A stretch of 64,000 bases of DNA. Origin: Pseudomonas sp. 10-1B. Its GTDB lineage: Bacteria > Pseudomonadota > Gammaproteobacteria > Pseudomonadales > Pseudomonadaceae. The notes beneath the pieces were generated by a model. It was not told where the DNA came from, did not search any database, and worked only from the letters and a program-made list of their open reading frames with translations. Within the stretch, counting starts at the first letter, position 1; each line of letters begins with the position of its first letter. This document shows, piece after piece, positions 51,496 to 60,492 of this stretch. The position numbers and the translations under genes were made by a program. Where the stretch lies: positions 248,001 through 312,000 of the forward strand of contig NZ_JYKS01000001.1 in the NCBI RefSeq assembly GCF_000935045.1, in the 5' to 3' direction.

Positions 51496-52868
51496 GGCAG
51501 GACCCTACGTAGGTGGTTGAGCAGGTCGACGCGGGTAATCACGCCGTGGAAGCCTGCAGCATCTTCGATGATTGCCACCAGCCCACGGTCGAGTTCGGCC
51601 TGCAGTTCAGCCAGACTGGCGCTGGCAGGCAGGGTTTCCAGCTTGTCGGTCATCGCGTTGGCCACGCTCATGTGGAAGTGCGAAGCGTCCTGGTGCACGC
51701 CAAGCAGAATATCGGACTCGTCGATCACGCCGACCAGGCGCTGTCCGTTCACCAGCACCGGCAGTTGCGACACATCGGCCAGGCGCATGCGCTGGAAAGC
51801 GGTGAGCAGCGTGTCGTCCGGGCCCACGCTGATCACCCGGCCATCTTCGAAGCGCCGCGCAATCAGGTCGCGCAGATCGCCGTAACGCTTGCGCGCAAGC
51901 AAGCCCTGATCGGTCATCCATTGGTCGTTGTAGACCTTCGACAGGTAGCGGGTACCGGTGTCGCAGACGAAGCTGACTACCCGCTTCGGCTCGGTTTGCT
52001 CGCGGCAGTAGCGCAGTGCCGCCGCCAGCAATGTGCCGGTTGAAGAACCACCCAGAATGCCTTCGGCGCGCAACAGCTGGCGGGCATGATCGAAGCTTTC
52101 CTCGTCGCTGATGGAGTAGGCCTGGCGCACACTGGAAAGGTCGGCGATAGACGGAATGAAGTCTTCGCCGATGCCCTCCACCGCCCAGGAACCGGGGGTG
52201 CCGAGGGTGCCGCTGCGGCTGTATTCGGCAACCACCGATCCGACTGGGTCCGCCAGCACCATCGCCAGGTTCGGCTGCAGGCGGCGAAAGAAGCGAGTCA
52301 GCCCGGTAAGCGTGCCGGCTGAGCCGACGCCGACCACGATGGCATCCAGGTCATGCTGGGTCTGCGCCCAGATCTCCGGAGCGGTGCTGCACTCGTGGGC
52401 CAACGGGTTGGCCGGGTTGTTGAACTGATCGGCGAAGAACGCGTCGGGGATCTCCTGTGCCAGCCGCCCGGCAACATCCTGGTAATAGTCCGGGTGGCCC
52501 TTGCCGACGTCGGAACGGGTGATGTGCACCTCGGCGCCCATCGCCTTGAGGTGCAGGACTTTCTCGGTGGACATCTTGTCCGGTACCACCAGCACCACCC
52601 GGTAACCCTTGGCGCGGCCGACCAGGGCAAGGCCCAGGCCGGTGTTGCCTGCGGTGGCTTCGACGATGGTGCCGCCGGGCCGCAGGCGGCCGTCGCGCTC
52701 GGCAGCGTCGATCATCGCCAGGCCGATACGATCCTTGATCGAACCTCCCGGGTTTTGCGATTCGAGCTTGAGGAACAGCGTACACGGACCGGTATCCAAG
52801 CGGCTGACACGCACCAGTGGCGTATTGCCGATCAGTTCGAGCACGGCAGGGCGGGAGTCGTTCGGCAT
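51492..52868 (-). CDS. mccA: Cystathionine beta-synthase with C-terminal CBS domains, MccA-like
   Basis: 458 residues from ATG 52868 (GAGGTGAC upstream); seven more residues possible from 52889. PLP fold-type II: 'LIGNTPLVRVSRLD', PLP lysine in NPGGSIKDR, 'EATAGNTGLGLAL', 'GVGSAGTLTGLTRF' and 'GGSSTGTLLAA'. Residues ~335-458 are two CBS motifs ('TAFQRMRLADVSQLPVLVNGQRLVGVIDESDIL', 'VAIIEDAAGFHGVITRVDLL') that may sense a nucleotide. Makes cystathionine from homocysteine and serine. Confidence 0.88.
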   Translation of the reverse strand: MPNDSRPAVLELIGNTPLVRVSRLDTGPCTLFLKLESQNPGGSIKDRIGLAMIDAAERDGRLRPGGTIVEATAGNTGLGLALVGRAKGYRVVLVVPDKMSTEKVLHLKAMGAEVHITRSDVGKGHPDYYQDVAGRLAQEIPDAFFADQFNNPANPLAHECSTAPEIWAQTQHDLDAIVVGVGSAGTLTGLTRFFRRLQPNLAMVLADPVGSVVAEYSRSGTLGTPGSWAVEGIGEDFIPSIADLSSVRQAYSISDEESFDHARQLLRAEGILGGSSTGTLLAAALRYCREQTEPKRVVSFVCDTGTRYLSKVYNDQWMTDQGLLARKRYGDLRDLIARRFEDGRVISVGPDDTLLTAFQRMRLADVSQLPVLVNGQRLVGVIDESDILLGVHQDASHFHMSVANAMTDKLETLPASASLAELQAELDRGLVAIIEDAAGFHGVITRVDLLNHLRRVLP

Positions 52869-53019
52869 GTCGTCACCTCGCTGCGGCAATTCGCACTGGA
52901 TGGACGGTAACCTGCGGCGCTGCGTTGCCTGTCAGTCGCAGGCAAAGCCTCGCTTGGAACATAAGCCCGGATCGCGCCACCCGCAACCGTACCCAGCCGG
53001 CCGGTTGCGTTACTGCCGA

Positions 53020-55446
53020 TTACCAGCGGTAAGTCAGGGTCGCGAGCAGTGTCCGCCGTTGGCCGTAGTAGCACTGCAGGGCGTTCTGGCAGAACCCGAC
53101 GTAGCGCTTGTCGAACAGGTTATTGGCGCTCAGGCGCAATTCGGTGCCGTCCAGGCGAGTGTCCGCCTTGCCCAGGTCGTAGTGCAGGCTGGCATCGAAC
53201 AAGGTACGCCCCGGCATTTCCAGGGTATTGGCTGCATCGCCGTAGGCCTTGCTCATGTAGCGTGCGCCGAACCCTGCGCCAGCGCCCTGCAGCGGCCCTT
53301 CGCCCAGGGTATGGTCGAGCCATAGCGAGGCCTGGTGGGCCGGGACCTGCACCAGTTCGTTGCCTTCGAGGTTGGCACCGTTGGCCGCGGCATTGGCCTT
53401 GGTGACCTTGGAGTCCATGTAGGCATAGGACGCCAGCAGGTCCAGGCGCTCATGCAGGCTGGCCTTGGCGTCGATTTCCAAGCCGCGTACGCGGGCCTCG
53501 CCGGTCTGGACATTGAAGCCGACATGGGTGGGGTCTGGGTCCGGCGTGGTGATGTTCTCCTGAGTCAGCTCGAAGGCAGACAGGGTCACGAAACTATTGC
53601 TGCCTGGGGGCTGATATTTCACGCCTATCTCGTACTGGTCGCCTGTCATCGGCTTGAACGGCCGGCCGGAGAAGTCGGTGCCGTCCAATGGCTCGAACGA
53701 GGTCGAATAACTCAGGTAGGGCGCCAGGCCATTGTCGAACAGGTAGGCCAGGCCAATGCGCCCGGTCGGCTTGTTTTCGCGCTGTTTGCTTCTGTTCTCG
53801 CCATCGAGGCCGCTTTCATTGCGGGTCGAGACCCAGTCCTGGCGTGCGCCGAGGGTCAGTACCCAGTTATCCAGGCGGATCTGGTCCTGCAGGTAGAGGC
53901 CGGTTTGCTCGCGATGCTGGTGATAGTCGATACGGGGAATCAGGTCAGGGACAGCTTGGCCATAGCGCGGTGCATAGATGTCCAGGGGCGTGGTATACAG
54001 CCCGGAAGCGAACTGGTAGTTGTCCTTGAGCGACAGGTAGTCGACGCCCATCAGGAGCGTGTGGCCGAGTGGCCCGGTGGTGAAGTCGGCCTGAGCGAAG
54101 GTGTCGACGGTGACGCTGCGTGCCTGGCCTTCGCCGCGGCTGGCGACACGGCTGAGCTGACGGCCGTCGGCGCTGAGCAGGTAGCCGGGGCTGGCGCGGT
54201 TGTCGACCCGTGCGCTGTTGACCTGCAGGTTTTGCTGCACGCTCCAGACGTCGTTCAAGCGGTGCTCGAGCAAGTAGCCGAGCGAGAATTGTTCCCGTTC
54301 ATAGCCGTCGAATCCCGGCTCGCCGAGGTAGCTACTGCGTGGCAGGCGTCCGTTGGGGCCGGCGTGCAGGCTGGCGCTGGCTGGCAAGGCGACGTAGTCG
54401 GAAATGTTCTTGTCTTTCTGATAATGGCTGAGAAAGGTCAGGCGGGTATCCTCGCTCGGCTGCCAGGTCAGCGCCGGTGCGATGAACGTACGCTTGTCAT
54501 AGCCATGGTCGACTTCGCCCTGGCTGTCACGCCACAACCCCGTCAGGCGGTAGGCGAGGGTACCTTCATCGTCCAGGCCGCCACCCAGGTCGAGGGCGCC
54601 TTGGGCACGGTCGTTGCTACCGGCTTGCAACTGGATTTCGTGCAACTGCGAGAAGGTCGGGCGTTTGCTGATCAGGTTGGCCAGCCCGCCTGGGGTGTTC
54701 TGGCCATACAACACCGATGCTGGCCCCTTGAGCACTTCGATGCGCTCCAGGCCGTAGGGCTCGATGCGCATCATCGCTGCGCTGTAGGCACCGTAAGGCA
54801 GGCGCGAACCGTTGAGGTTGTAGCGCAGGAAAAACCCACGGCTTTGCAGGACATCGTTGCGGCTATCGCTGTCACCGAAGGAGGCGATCACCCCAGGGGT
54901 GTAGCGGACCGCTTCAGTGACGTTCTGCGCCCCTTGGGCCTGTACCTGGCCATGGGTCACGACATTGACGGTCTGGGGGATCTCGAGCAAGGCAGTGTCG
55001 CTTTTCGAACCCGTAGCGCTTCGTGTCGCCACATACCCTGCGACCGGCCCCCAGGCCGTTTCCCCGGCCGTGGCATCGATCATGACCTCGCCGAGGTTGA
55101 CCTGATCCGTCCCTTGCCGATCCAGGGTCAGGATGCCGCCGGGGGTGACCAGCAGTATCAGACCGGTGCCGGAGAGGGCATGGGTGATGGCCTGTTCCGC
55201 AGTCATGTGCCCACGCACGGCCGGGGCGGATAGGCCTCGCGCCAGCTCCGGGGCATAGACGATGGTGCGGCTGCTTTGCCGGGCGATCTGGTCGAGGGTG
55301 ACCGCCAGGGAGGCGGCGGGCAAGTCGAATTCCAGGGCGAGCTGTCGGCTATCGGCCTGGGGCGCGGCGGCTGTGGCGCTCGCTGCAAAGCTACAGGCAA
55401 GTGCCAGGCAAAGCGGTGCCAGCGGGAAAAGATAGCGTGGGGACAT
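53020..55446 (-). CDS. TonB-dependent siderophore receptor with STN signalling domain
   Basis: 808 residues. Signal peptide 1-~27; STN domain ~35-95 ('LEFDLPAASLAVTLDQIARQSSRTIVYAPEL'), which talks to the FecR-type anti-sigma; plug from ~150 ('IPQTVNVVTHGQVQAQGAQNVTEAVRYTPGV', 'RIEVLKGPASVLYGQNTPGGLANLISKRP'); 22-strand barrel ending '...LLATLTYRW'. The pair of Cys in FCQNALQCYYGQ near the end is common in FhuA/FoxA-like hydroxamate receptors. Likely binds a ferric hydroxamate siderophore. FecR and FecI genes lie upstream on the same strand. Confidence 0.9.
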   Translation of the reverse strand: MSPRYLFPLAPLCLALACSFAASATAAAPQADSRQLALEFDLPAASLAVTLDQIARQSSRTIVYAPELARGLSAPAVRGHMTAEQAITHALSGTGLILLVTPGGILTLDRQGTDQVNLGEVMIDATAGETAWGPVAGYVATRSATGSKSDTALLEIPQTVNVVTHGQVQAQGAQNVTEAVRYTPGVIASFGDSDSRNDVLQSRGFFLRYNLNGSRLPYGAYSAAMMRIEPYGLERIEVLKGPASVLYGQNTPGGLANLISKRPTFSQLHEIQLQAGSNDRAQGALDLGGGLDDEGTLAYRLTGLWRDSQGEVDHGYDKRTFIAPALTWQPSEDTRLTFLSHYQKDKNISDYVALPASASLHAGPNGRLPRSSYLGEPGFDGYEREQFSLGYLLEHRLNDVWSVQQNLQVNSARVDNRASPGYLLSADGRQLSRVASRGEGQARSVTVDTFAQADFTTGPLGHTLLMGVDYLSLKDNYQFASGLYTTPLDIYAPRYGQAVPDLIPRIDYHQHREQTGLYLQDQIRLDNWVLTLGARQDWVSTRNESGLDGENRSKQRENKPTGRIGLAYLFDNGLAPYLSYSTSFEPLDGTDFSGRPFKPMTGDQYEIGVKYQPPGSNSFVTLSAFELTQENITTPDPDPTHVGFNVQTGEARVRGLEIDAKASLHERLDLLASYAYMDSKVTKANAAANGANLEGNELVQVPAHQASLWLDHTLGEGPLQGAGAGFGARYMSKAYGDAANTLEMPGRTLFDASLHYDLGKADTRLDGTELRLSANNLFDKRYVGFCQNALQCYYGQRRTLLATLTYRW

Positions 55447-55559
55447 GAACGGGCTCCATAGGTCTAGGCAGATCCGCGTTTTCGAGCGGCTTCAGGTCCT
55501 ATGTGCGACGAGAGCGCGAAAGCGATATAGGCACACGAAAAAAAAACCTAGGTGTGCCG

Positions 55560-55733
55560 TAATGCCGGTCAGTTAAGCCTACAAGGCACATTGGGGCTGC
55601 TTTGCAGCCCATCGCAGGCAAGCCAGCTCCCACAGGGATCGCGCAATTCCTGAATTCTGCGCGGTACTTGTGGGAGCTGGCTTGCCTGCGATGGGCCGCA
55701 AAGCGGCCCCAAATGTTTAACTGACTGGCATTA
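55560..55733. repeat. ~174-bp long palindromic element, copy 2; supplies fecR stop codon
   Basis: TAATGCCGGTCAGTTAAGCC at left, TTAACTGACTGGCATTA at right; inner GGGGCTGCTTTGCAGCCCAT and GCAGGCAAGCCAGCTCCCAC arms are mirrored. It lies between the receptor and fecR, and its right end encodes the last residues and stop (LMPVS-stop) of FecR. Confidence 0.8.
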
Positions 55734-56670
55734 AGGTATGCCGTAACTCGATGCGGGTCCACCACCCGAAGGGGTGCTCGATCTTCACCGGCATGGTCTG
55801 TTCCAAGGCACGCAGGGCACTGTCGCTGTCATCCAGCGGGAACAACCCCGACACACGCAACCCAGTGGCCTGCGGCGCGACTCTCAGGACGCCCCGGCGA
55901 TAAGGGCGCAGGGCCTCGACCAGTTCGCCCAGGCTCCAGTCGTCGACGCTGAGCCAGCCGCCTGTCCAACTGCTTTCGCCCTGTCGACGGTCGGCCAGGC
56001 GCTGGATACCCAAGCTATCGAAAGATGCGCCGTGGCCTTGGTCGACTGTCGCCTCGGTGCCGCCGAGGGTGCTGATGGTCGCGCTGGCGCGCTGCACCCA
56101 GACCCGACTTGCCTGTTCCTGCAACGCGACCGTGAACCGTGCGTCCGCCGTTTGCACGCGGCCCGCCGGGGTGCGCACGATGAAGGGGCGGGCGTCGGCG
56201 ACGACCTCCACTTGCAGCTTACCCTTGCGCAAGTGGAGCTCACGCGTCTGGGTATCGAAGCGCAGGTCGACGGCGCTGCAGGCATCGAGCAACAACTGGC
56301 TGCCATCGGGAAGCAGCCTGGCGACCCGTTCGGCGGTACCACTGCGTATATCGGCGGCCAGTTCCGCTGGCAGCCCTGTCTTCCCGAGCAGGTAGCCGCC
56401 AAGGCCGAGCCCGGCGATTGCCAGGGCGCCACGCAGCAGGTGCCGACGGTCGATGGACGAGGGCGCCTGCAAGCTACGGCGCAGCGCCGGTCCGCCATCG
56501 GCAAGGGGTGTCAAGGCCCGCGCCAGGTGCCCCTGGACGCTGCACCAGGCCTGGACATGGGCCGGATCTGCGGCGAGCCAGGCCTTGAAGGCGCGTTGCT
56601 CGCTCGCTGATACCTCGCCGGAGCGCAGGCAGGCGGTCCATTCGATCGCCTGTTCGATCGCCTGACTCAT
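55717..56670 (-). CDS. FecR-type anti-sigma/sigma-regulator protein
   Basis: 317 residues from ATG 56670 overlapping the sigma stop. N-terminal DUF4880 helix region ('IEWTACLRSGEVSASEQRAFKAWLAADPAHVQAW') that binds the sigma factor, one membrane span near residue 90 ('LLRGALAIAGLGLGGYLLG'), then the periplasmic FecR domain. It passes the signal from the receptor's STN domain to the ECF sigma. Its last five residues and stop are inside a repeat element, so the original C-terminus may have been altered. Confidence 0.87.
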   Translation of the reverse strand: MSQAIEQAIEWTACLRSGEVSASEQRAFKAWLAADPAHVQAWCSVQGHLARALTPLADGGPALRRSLQAPSSIDRRHLLRGALAIAGLGLGGYLLGKTGLPAELAADIRSGTAERVARLLPDGSQLLLDACSAVDLRFDTQTRELHLRKGKLQVEVVADARPFIVRTPAGRVQTADARFTVALQEQASRVWVQRASATISTLGGTEATVDQGHGASFDSLGIQRLADRRQGESSWTGGWLSVDDWSLGELVEALRPYRRGVLRVAPQATGLRVSGLFPLDDSDSALRALEQTMPVKIEHPFGWWTRIELRHTLMPVS

Positions 56671-57185
56671 GGTTGCAACAACTCCTTGCAACACAGTTTG
56701 AGCCCCTTGGCCACATATTGCCGGACCCGAATGGTCGATACGCCGAGCTGCGCGGCGATGTCGGCATACTTCATGCCATCGAGCTGGCTGCAGAAGAACG
56801 CAGCGCGTGCCTTGGGCGACAGGCCCTCGAGCAGGGCATCGATCGCGAGCAGCGTTTCCATCGCCATCACCCGCTCTTCTGCGGAAGGGGCCATGGCTGC
56901 GGGCTCCTGGGCCAAGGCTTCCAAGTACGCGCGCTCCAGGTCACGCCGCCGCCAACTGGCGTAGACCAGTCGTTTGGCGATGGTGGTCAGGAAGGCACGG
57001 GGTTCGCGGATACTGTGCGGTGTGGGGTGGGCGGCGACCTGGACGAAAGTTTCGGCTGCCATGTCCGCCGCGTCGTGGCTGCACCCCAGGTGAGCCCGCA
57101 GGCGCCCCAGCAACCAGCCGTGATGCTCGCCAAACAGGCGATGCAGGACTTGTCGACGTAGTGTGAGGCTAGGGTGCGAGGACAT
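56667..57185 (-). CDS. FecI-type ECF sigma factor
   Basis: 172 residues. Sigma region 2 'LHRLFGEHHGWLLGRLRAHLGCSHDAADMAAETFVQV' and region 4 'LEGLSPKARAAFFCSQLDGMKYADIAAQLGVSTIRVRQYVAKGL'. Iron-starvation class. Overlaps fecR and should drive the receptor gene. A Fur-box-like site precedes it. Confidence 0.88.
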   Translation of the reverse strand: MSSHPSLTLRRQVLHRLFGEHHGWLLGRLRAHLGCSHDAADMAAETFVQVAAHPTPHSIREPRAFLTTIAKRLVYASWRRRDLERAYLEALAQEPAAMAPSAEERVMAMETLLAIDALLEGLSPKARAAFFCSQLDGMKYADIAAQLGVSTIRVRQYVAKGLKLCCKELLQP

Positions 57186-57202
57186 GGAGAAAAGAATGGC
57201 AA

Positions 57203-57223
57203 TTAATGAGAACTATTATTGTT
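57203..57223 (-). promoter_or_regulatory. Fur-box-like site upstream of fecI
   Basis: TTAATGAGAACTATTATTG is AT-rich and resembles the Fur consensus (GATAATGATAATCATTATC) in its TGAGAA-N-TATTATTG part. Position 18-38 bases before the fecI start fits iron repression. Confidence 0.55.
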
Positions 57224-57267
57224 TATTCTCTGCGGCCAGACAATAGGGGTGGAAATACCCCAGGCAC

Positions 57268-57338
57268 AGTTAAGCCTGTAAGGCACATTGGGGCTGCTAC
57301 GCAGCCCATCGCCGCGGTTCGTCGCCACGACAAGCCAC
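57268..57338 (+). repeat. Half copy of the long palindromic element
   Basis: AGTTAAGCCT..GGCACATTGG then GGCTGCT-CGCAGCCCATCGC and CGGTTCGTCGCCACGACAAG: the left arm of the 43349 element, without its right arm. Confidence 0.7.
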
Positions 57339-57460
57339 CCCCCACCTCGACCGCATTCGCCTCAGGCCCTGTGCGGCCCCTGTGGGAGATTCTATGGTTT
57401 CTGGCAAGGGCACCAGGGTTGCCAGGTGCTCGCCACTGCATCTGTCAGTCCGGATGCAAT

Positions 57461-57600
57461 CCCTGTGGGAGCTGGCTTGCCGGCGATGAGGCCAGTCCAG
57501 GCAGTACAAGACAGTCGCTCCCACAGGTACCGCGCAGAACTCAGGCATTGCGCGATCTCTGTGGGAGCGGGCTTGCCCGCGAAGAGGCCAGTGCAGCGGG
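57461..57600. repeat. REP units in mixed orientation
   Basis: CCTGTGGGAGCTGGCTTGCC (57462), CGCTCCCACAGGTACCGCGC (57515) and CTGTGGGAGCGGGCTTGCCC (57560) are REP-type units. No gene is seen in 57230-57717. Confidence 0.7.
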
Positions 57601-57717
57601 CAAAGATTCAGGCCGTGCGCGCAGGCCCCGACCTTCTGCTGGGCAACTCGTGCGCGAATGCGCGGGATCAAGTCCTGCCCGTATTCCACCGCATCGCGCA
57701 ACTGGCCAAACCAGAGT

Positions 57718-58635
57718 TCAGCGCCGCGCGGCAAGCTGCTGCGGCGCCAGGAAGGCATCGTGGAAGTAATTGCGCACGGCCTGCATCGCCGGGCTGAACG
57801 CCCGCTCGCGATGCCAGGCCAGCCCCACGCTCATGGGGGTTACCGGGTCACTGATCGTCACCGTCTCGATGCGCTTGCCCTCCAGCGACCAGGGCCGGTG
57901 TACCAGATCCGACAGGATCGCCACGCCACTGCCATTGGCGACCATGCTGCGTACCGCCTCCACCGAACTGGTCCGCACCCGCACGCTCGGCCGCTGCCCG
58001 GCCTGTTGCCAATAGCGCATGGCGCTTTGCTCGGCTTCGTCCACGGTCAGCAGGATGAACGGCTCGCACGCCACATCGGCCAGGCTCACCGCCGAGCGCT
58101 CGCATAGCGGATGGTGCCCGGGCAACCACAGCCGGCGTTCGGAGTTGAACAGGGTTTCCGAGAAGATATCGGGGTGGGTGAGGTTGGCCGTGAGCACCAC
58201 CGCCATGTCGAACCGTCCCTCCAGCAGGCCCTGCTCGATGGCACTGCGTTCCTGCTCGTATAGCTCCAGGGTCACGTCCGGGTGCCAGTGCTCCAGCCGC
58301 TGCAGGTGGTGCGGCAGGAAGTAGCCGATCACCGTATAGCTCGCCGCCAGGCGCAGCAGGCCACTGGCGCGCACATCCGGCAACGGGCTGTTCAGCGCAT
58401 CGTCGACGCTGCGCAGGATCACGTAGGCGCGGTTCAGGAAGTGCCGGCCCGCCTCGGTCAGGCTCATGCCTTGGGCCGAGCGCTGAAACAGCAATACGCC
58501 GAGCATCGCTTCCAGCTCCTTGATGGCCGTGGTCACCGCTGACTGGGAGATGTTCAGGTGAATCGCCGCCTGGGAAATCTGGCCAATCTCGGCGGTGGCG
58601 ACGAAATAGCGAACCTGGCGCAGGGTCAATGACAC
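57718..58635 (-). CDS. LysR-family regulator of pxp genes
   Basis: 305 residues from GTG 58635 (GGGAG seven bases upstream); a longer form from GTG 58671 adds 12 residues. HTH 'ISQAAIHLNISQSAVTTAIKELEAMLG'; effector domain follows. Divergent from pxpA with ~120 bases between. Probable regulator of 5-oxoproline use. Confidence 0.85.
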   Translation of the reverse strand: MSLTLRQVRYFVATAEIGQISQAAIHLNISQSAVTTAIKELEAMLGVLLFQRSAQGMSLTEAGRHFLNRAYVILRSVDDALNSPLPDVRASGLLRLAASYTVIGYFLPHHLQRLEHWHPDVTLELYEQERSAIEQGLLEGRFDMAVVLTANLTHPDIFSETLFNSERRLWLPGHHPLCERSAVSLADVACEPFILLTVDEAEQSAMRYWQQAGQRPSVRVRTSSVEAVRSMVANGSGVAILSDLVHRPWSLEGKRIETVTISDPVTPMSVGLAWHRERAFSPAMQAVRNYFHDAFLAPQQLAARR

Positions 58636-58755
58636 GGTCGGCTCCCGGGGTATCTGTTTTTCCGAAGACACCCTATCTGTTTATAGATCTTCCCAAGGGG
58701 GTACGGAGAATTTAACGTGACTCGTATGCAGTCACAAGCGCCAGGAGAGACAGTC

Positions 58756-59514
58756 ATGCAGGTGGTGGATTTCAACTCGGACATGGGCGAGGGCTTTGGC
58801 CCGTGGACCATCGGCGATGGCGTCGACAACGAGCTGATGGGCTACATCAGCACCGCCAACATCGCCACCGGCTTCCATGCCGGCGACCCTGGCACCATGC
58901 GCCGTACTGTCGAACGGGCCAAGGCCCTGGGCGTAGCGGTGGGGGCACACCCAGGTTTCCGCGACCTGGTTGGCTTCGGTCGCCGGCACATCAACGCCCC
59001 GGCCCAGGAGCTGGTCGACGATATGCTCTACCAGCTGGGCGCACTGCGTGAAATCGCCCGCGCCCAAGGCGTGCGCCTGCAGCACATCAAACCGCACGGG
59101 GCGCTTTACATGCACCTGGCGCGTGACGAAGAAGCCGCCCGGCTGCTGGTGGAAAACCTGCGGGTGATCGAGCCTGCGCTGCTGCTGTACTGCATGCCGG
59201 GTTCGGTGATCTGCCGTATTGCCCAGGACCTCGGGCAGCCGGTGATTCGCGAGTTCTACGCCGACCGCGAGTACGACCTCAGCGGCTCGATCGTGTTCAC
59301 CCGCAATGTGCGTGGCCATGAACCCCAGGCGGTCGCCGAGCGGGTGTTGCGGGCTTGCCAGCAAGGCGTGGTGCGCACGGTGGAGGGCCAGGACCTGGCC
59401 ATCGCCTTCGATTCCATCTGCCTGCACAGTGATACCCCGGGCGCGCTCGGCCTGGTCGAGGCCACGCGCAAGGCGCTGGACGCTGCCGGCATTGTGGTGC
59501 GTGCGCCACGCTGA
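58756..59514 (+). CDS. pxpA: 5-oxoprolinase subunit A (LamB/YcsF family)
   Basis: 252 residues from ATG 58756 behind CAGGAGAG. '[18 protein letters not shown]', '[23 protein letters not shown]', '[16 protein letters not shown]' and '[15 protein letters not shown]' are LamB/YcsF signatures. With PxpB and PxpC it opens 5-oxoproline to glutamate using ATP. Confidence 0.92.
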   Translation: MQVVDFNSDMGEGFGPWTIGDGVDNELMGYISTANIATGFHAGDPGTMRRTVERAKALGVAVGAHPGFRDLVGFGRRHINAPAQELVDDMLYQLGALREIARAQGVRLQHIKPHGALYMHLARDEEAARLLVENLRVIEPALLLYCMPGSVICRIAQDLGQPVIREFYADREYDLSGSIVFTRNVRGHEPQAVAERVLRACQQGVVRTVEGQDLAIAFDSICLHSDTPGALGLVEATRKALDAAGIVVRAPR

Positions 59515-59604
59515 GCCGGCCAGGCATCCGGCGTGCACAAGCCGGAGCCCGTGCATTTTGCTTTCGCCTGCCTTTCTATAAAGACTCCAAGAAAAGGAAC
59601 AGTC

Positions 59605-60492
59605 ATGGCCGAACCGCTTGCTACAACCCCGATTCGCTACAGCTTCGGCGCCGACGAGCATCTGTTTGCCGAGGTCAGCGACAGCATGTCGCTGGAGGCG
59701 TTCTTCAAGGGCATGGCCGTCACCCGCGCGGTGGAGCGGCTGGCCTTGGATGGCGTGCTGGACGTGTGCCTGGCCAACGCCTCGTTCCAGATCCGCTTCG
59801 ACCCGGACCGTATCGCGCCGCAGGCGCTGCTTGCAGCGGTGCGCGGCGCTGAAGCGCAGGCGATAGCCGAGCGCTCGCTGCAAACGCGGATCATCGAGAT
59901 CCCGGTGCTGTACAACGACCCCTGGACCCATGAAACCCTGATGCGCTTTCGTGACCGCCATCAGGACCCGGACAGTACCGACCTGGAGTATGCCGCGCGC
60001 ATCAACGGCCTGGCCGATGTCGAGGCGTTCATCGCCGCGCACAGCGGCGCGCCCTGGTTCGTGTCGATGGTCGGTTTCGTTGCCGGCCTGCCGTTCATGT
60101 TCCAGATGGTCGAGCGCGAGCGGCAACTGCAGGTGCCCAAGTATCTGCGCCCGCGTACCGACACCCCCAAGCTCACCCTTGGCCATGGCGGCTGTTTCGG
60201 CTGTATCTATTCGGTGCGCGGGGCCGGCGGCTACCAGATGTTCGGTGTCACCCCGGCGCCGATCTACGACCCGCAGCAGACGTTGAACTACCTCAAGGAG
60301 CACATGGTGTTCTTCCGCCCAGGTGACATCGTGCAGTTCAAGCCCATCGACCGCCGGGCCTATGACCAGGCAGTGGCGGATGTGGAGGAGGGGTGCTTCG
60401 ACCTGCGTATTCGGCCGGTGGAGTTTTCCCTGGACGCCTTCCTCGCCGACCCGGTCGGTTACCCCAAATCGCTGCAGGAGGTGCTGGCATGA
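59605..60492 (+). CDS. pxpB: 5-oxoprolinase subunit B (KipI-like)
   Basis: 295 residues, ATG 59605 behind AAAAGGAAC. Carboxyltransferase domain subdomain C/D: 'RIIEIPVLYNDPW', 'MVGFVAGLPFMF', 'VPKYLRPRTDTPKL' and 'GGCFGCIYSVRGAGGYQMFGVTPAPIYDP'. Forms the enzyme with PxpC. Confidence 0.9.
   Translation: MAEPLATTPIRYSFGADEHLFAEVSDSMSLEAFFKGMAVTRAVERLALDGVLDVCLANASFQIRFDPDRIAPQALLAAVRGAEAQAIAERSLQTRIIEIPVLYNDPWTHETLMRFRDRHQDPDSTDLEYAARINGLADVEAFIAAHSGAPWFVSMVGFVAGLPFMFQMVERERQLQVPKYLRPRTDTPKLTLGHGGCFGCIYSVRGAGGYQMFGVTPAPIYDPQQTLNYLKEHMVFFRPGDIVQFKPIDRRAYDQAVADVEEGCFDLRIRPVEFSLDAFLADPVGYPKSLQEVLA

Noticed and set aside
53335..55233. 632-codon + frame opposite the TonB receptor
   Set aside because: Shadow of the receptor gene; no recognisable domain.
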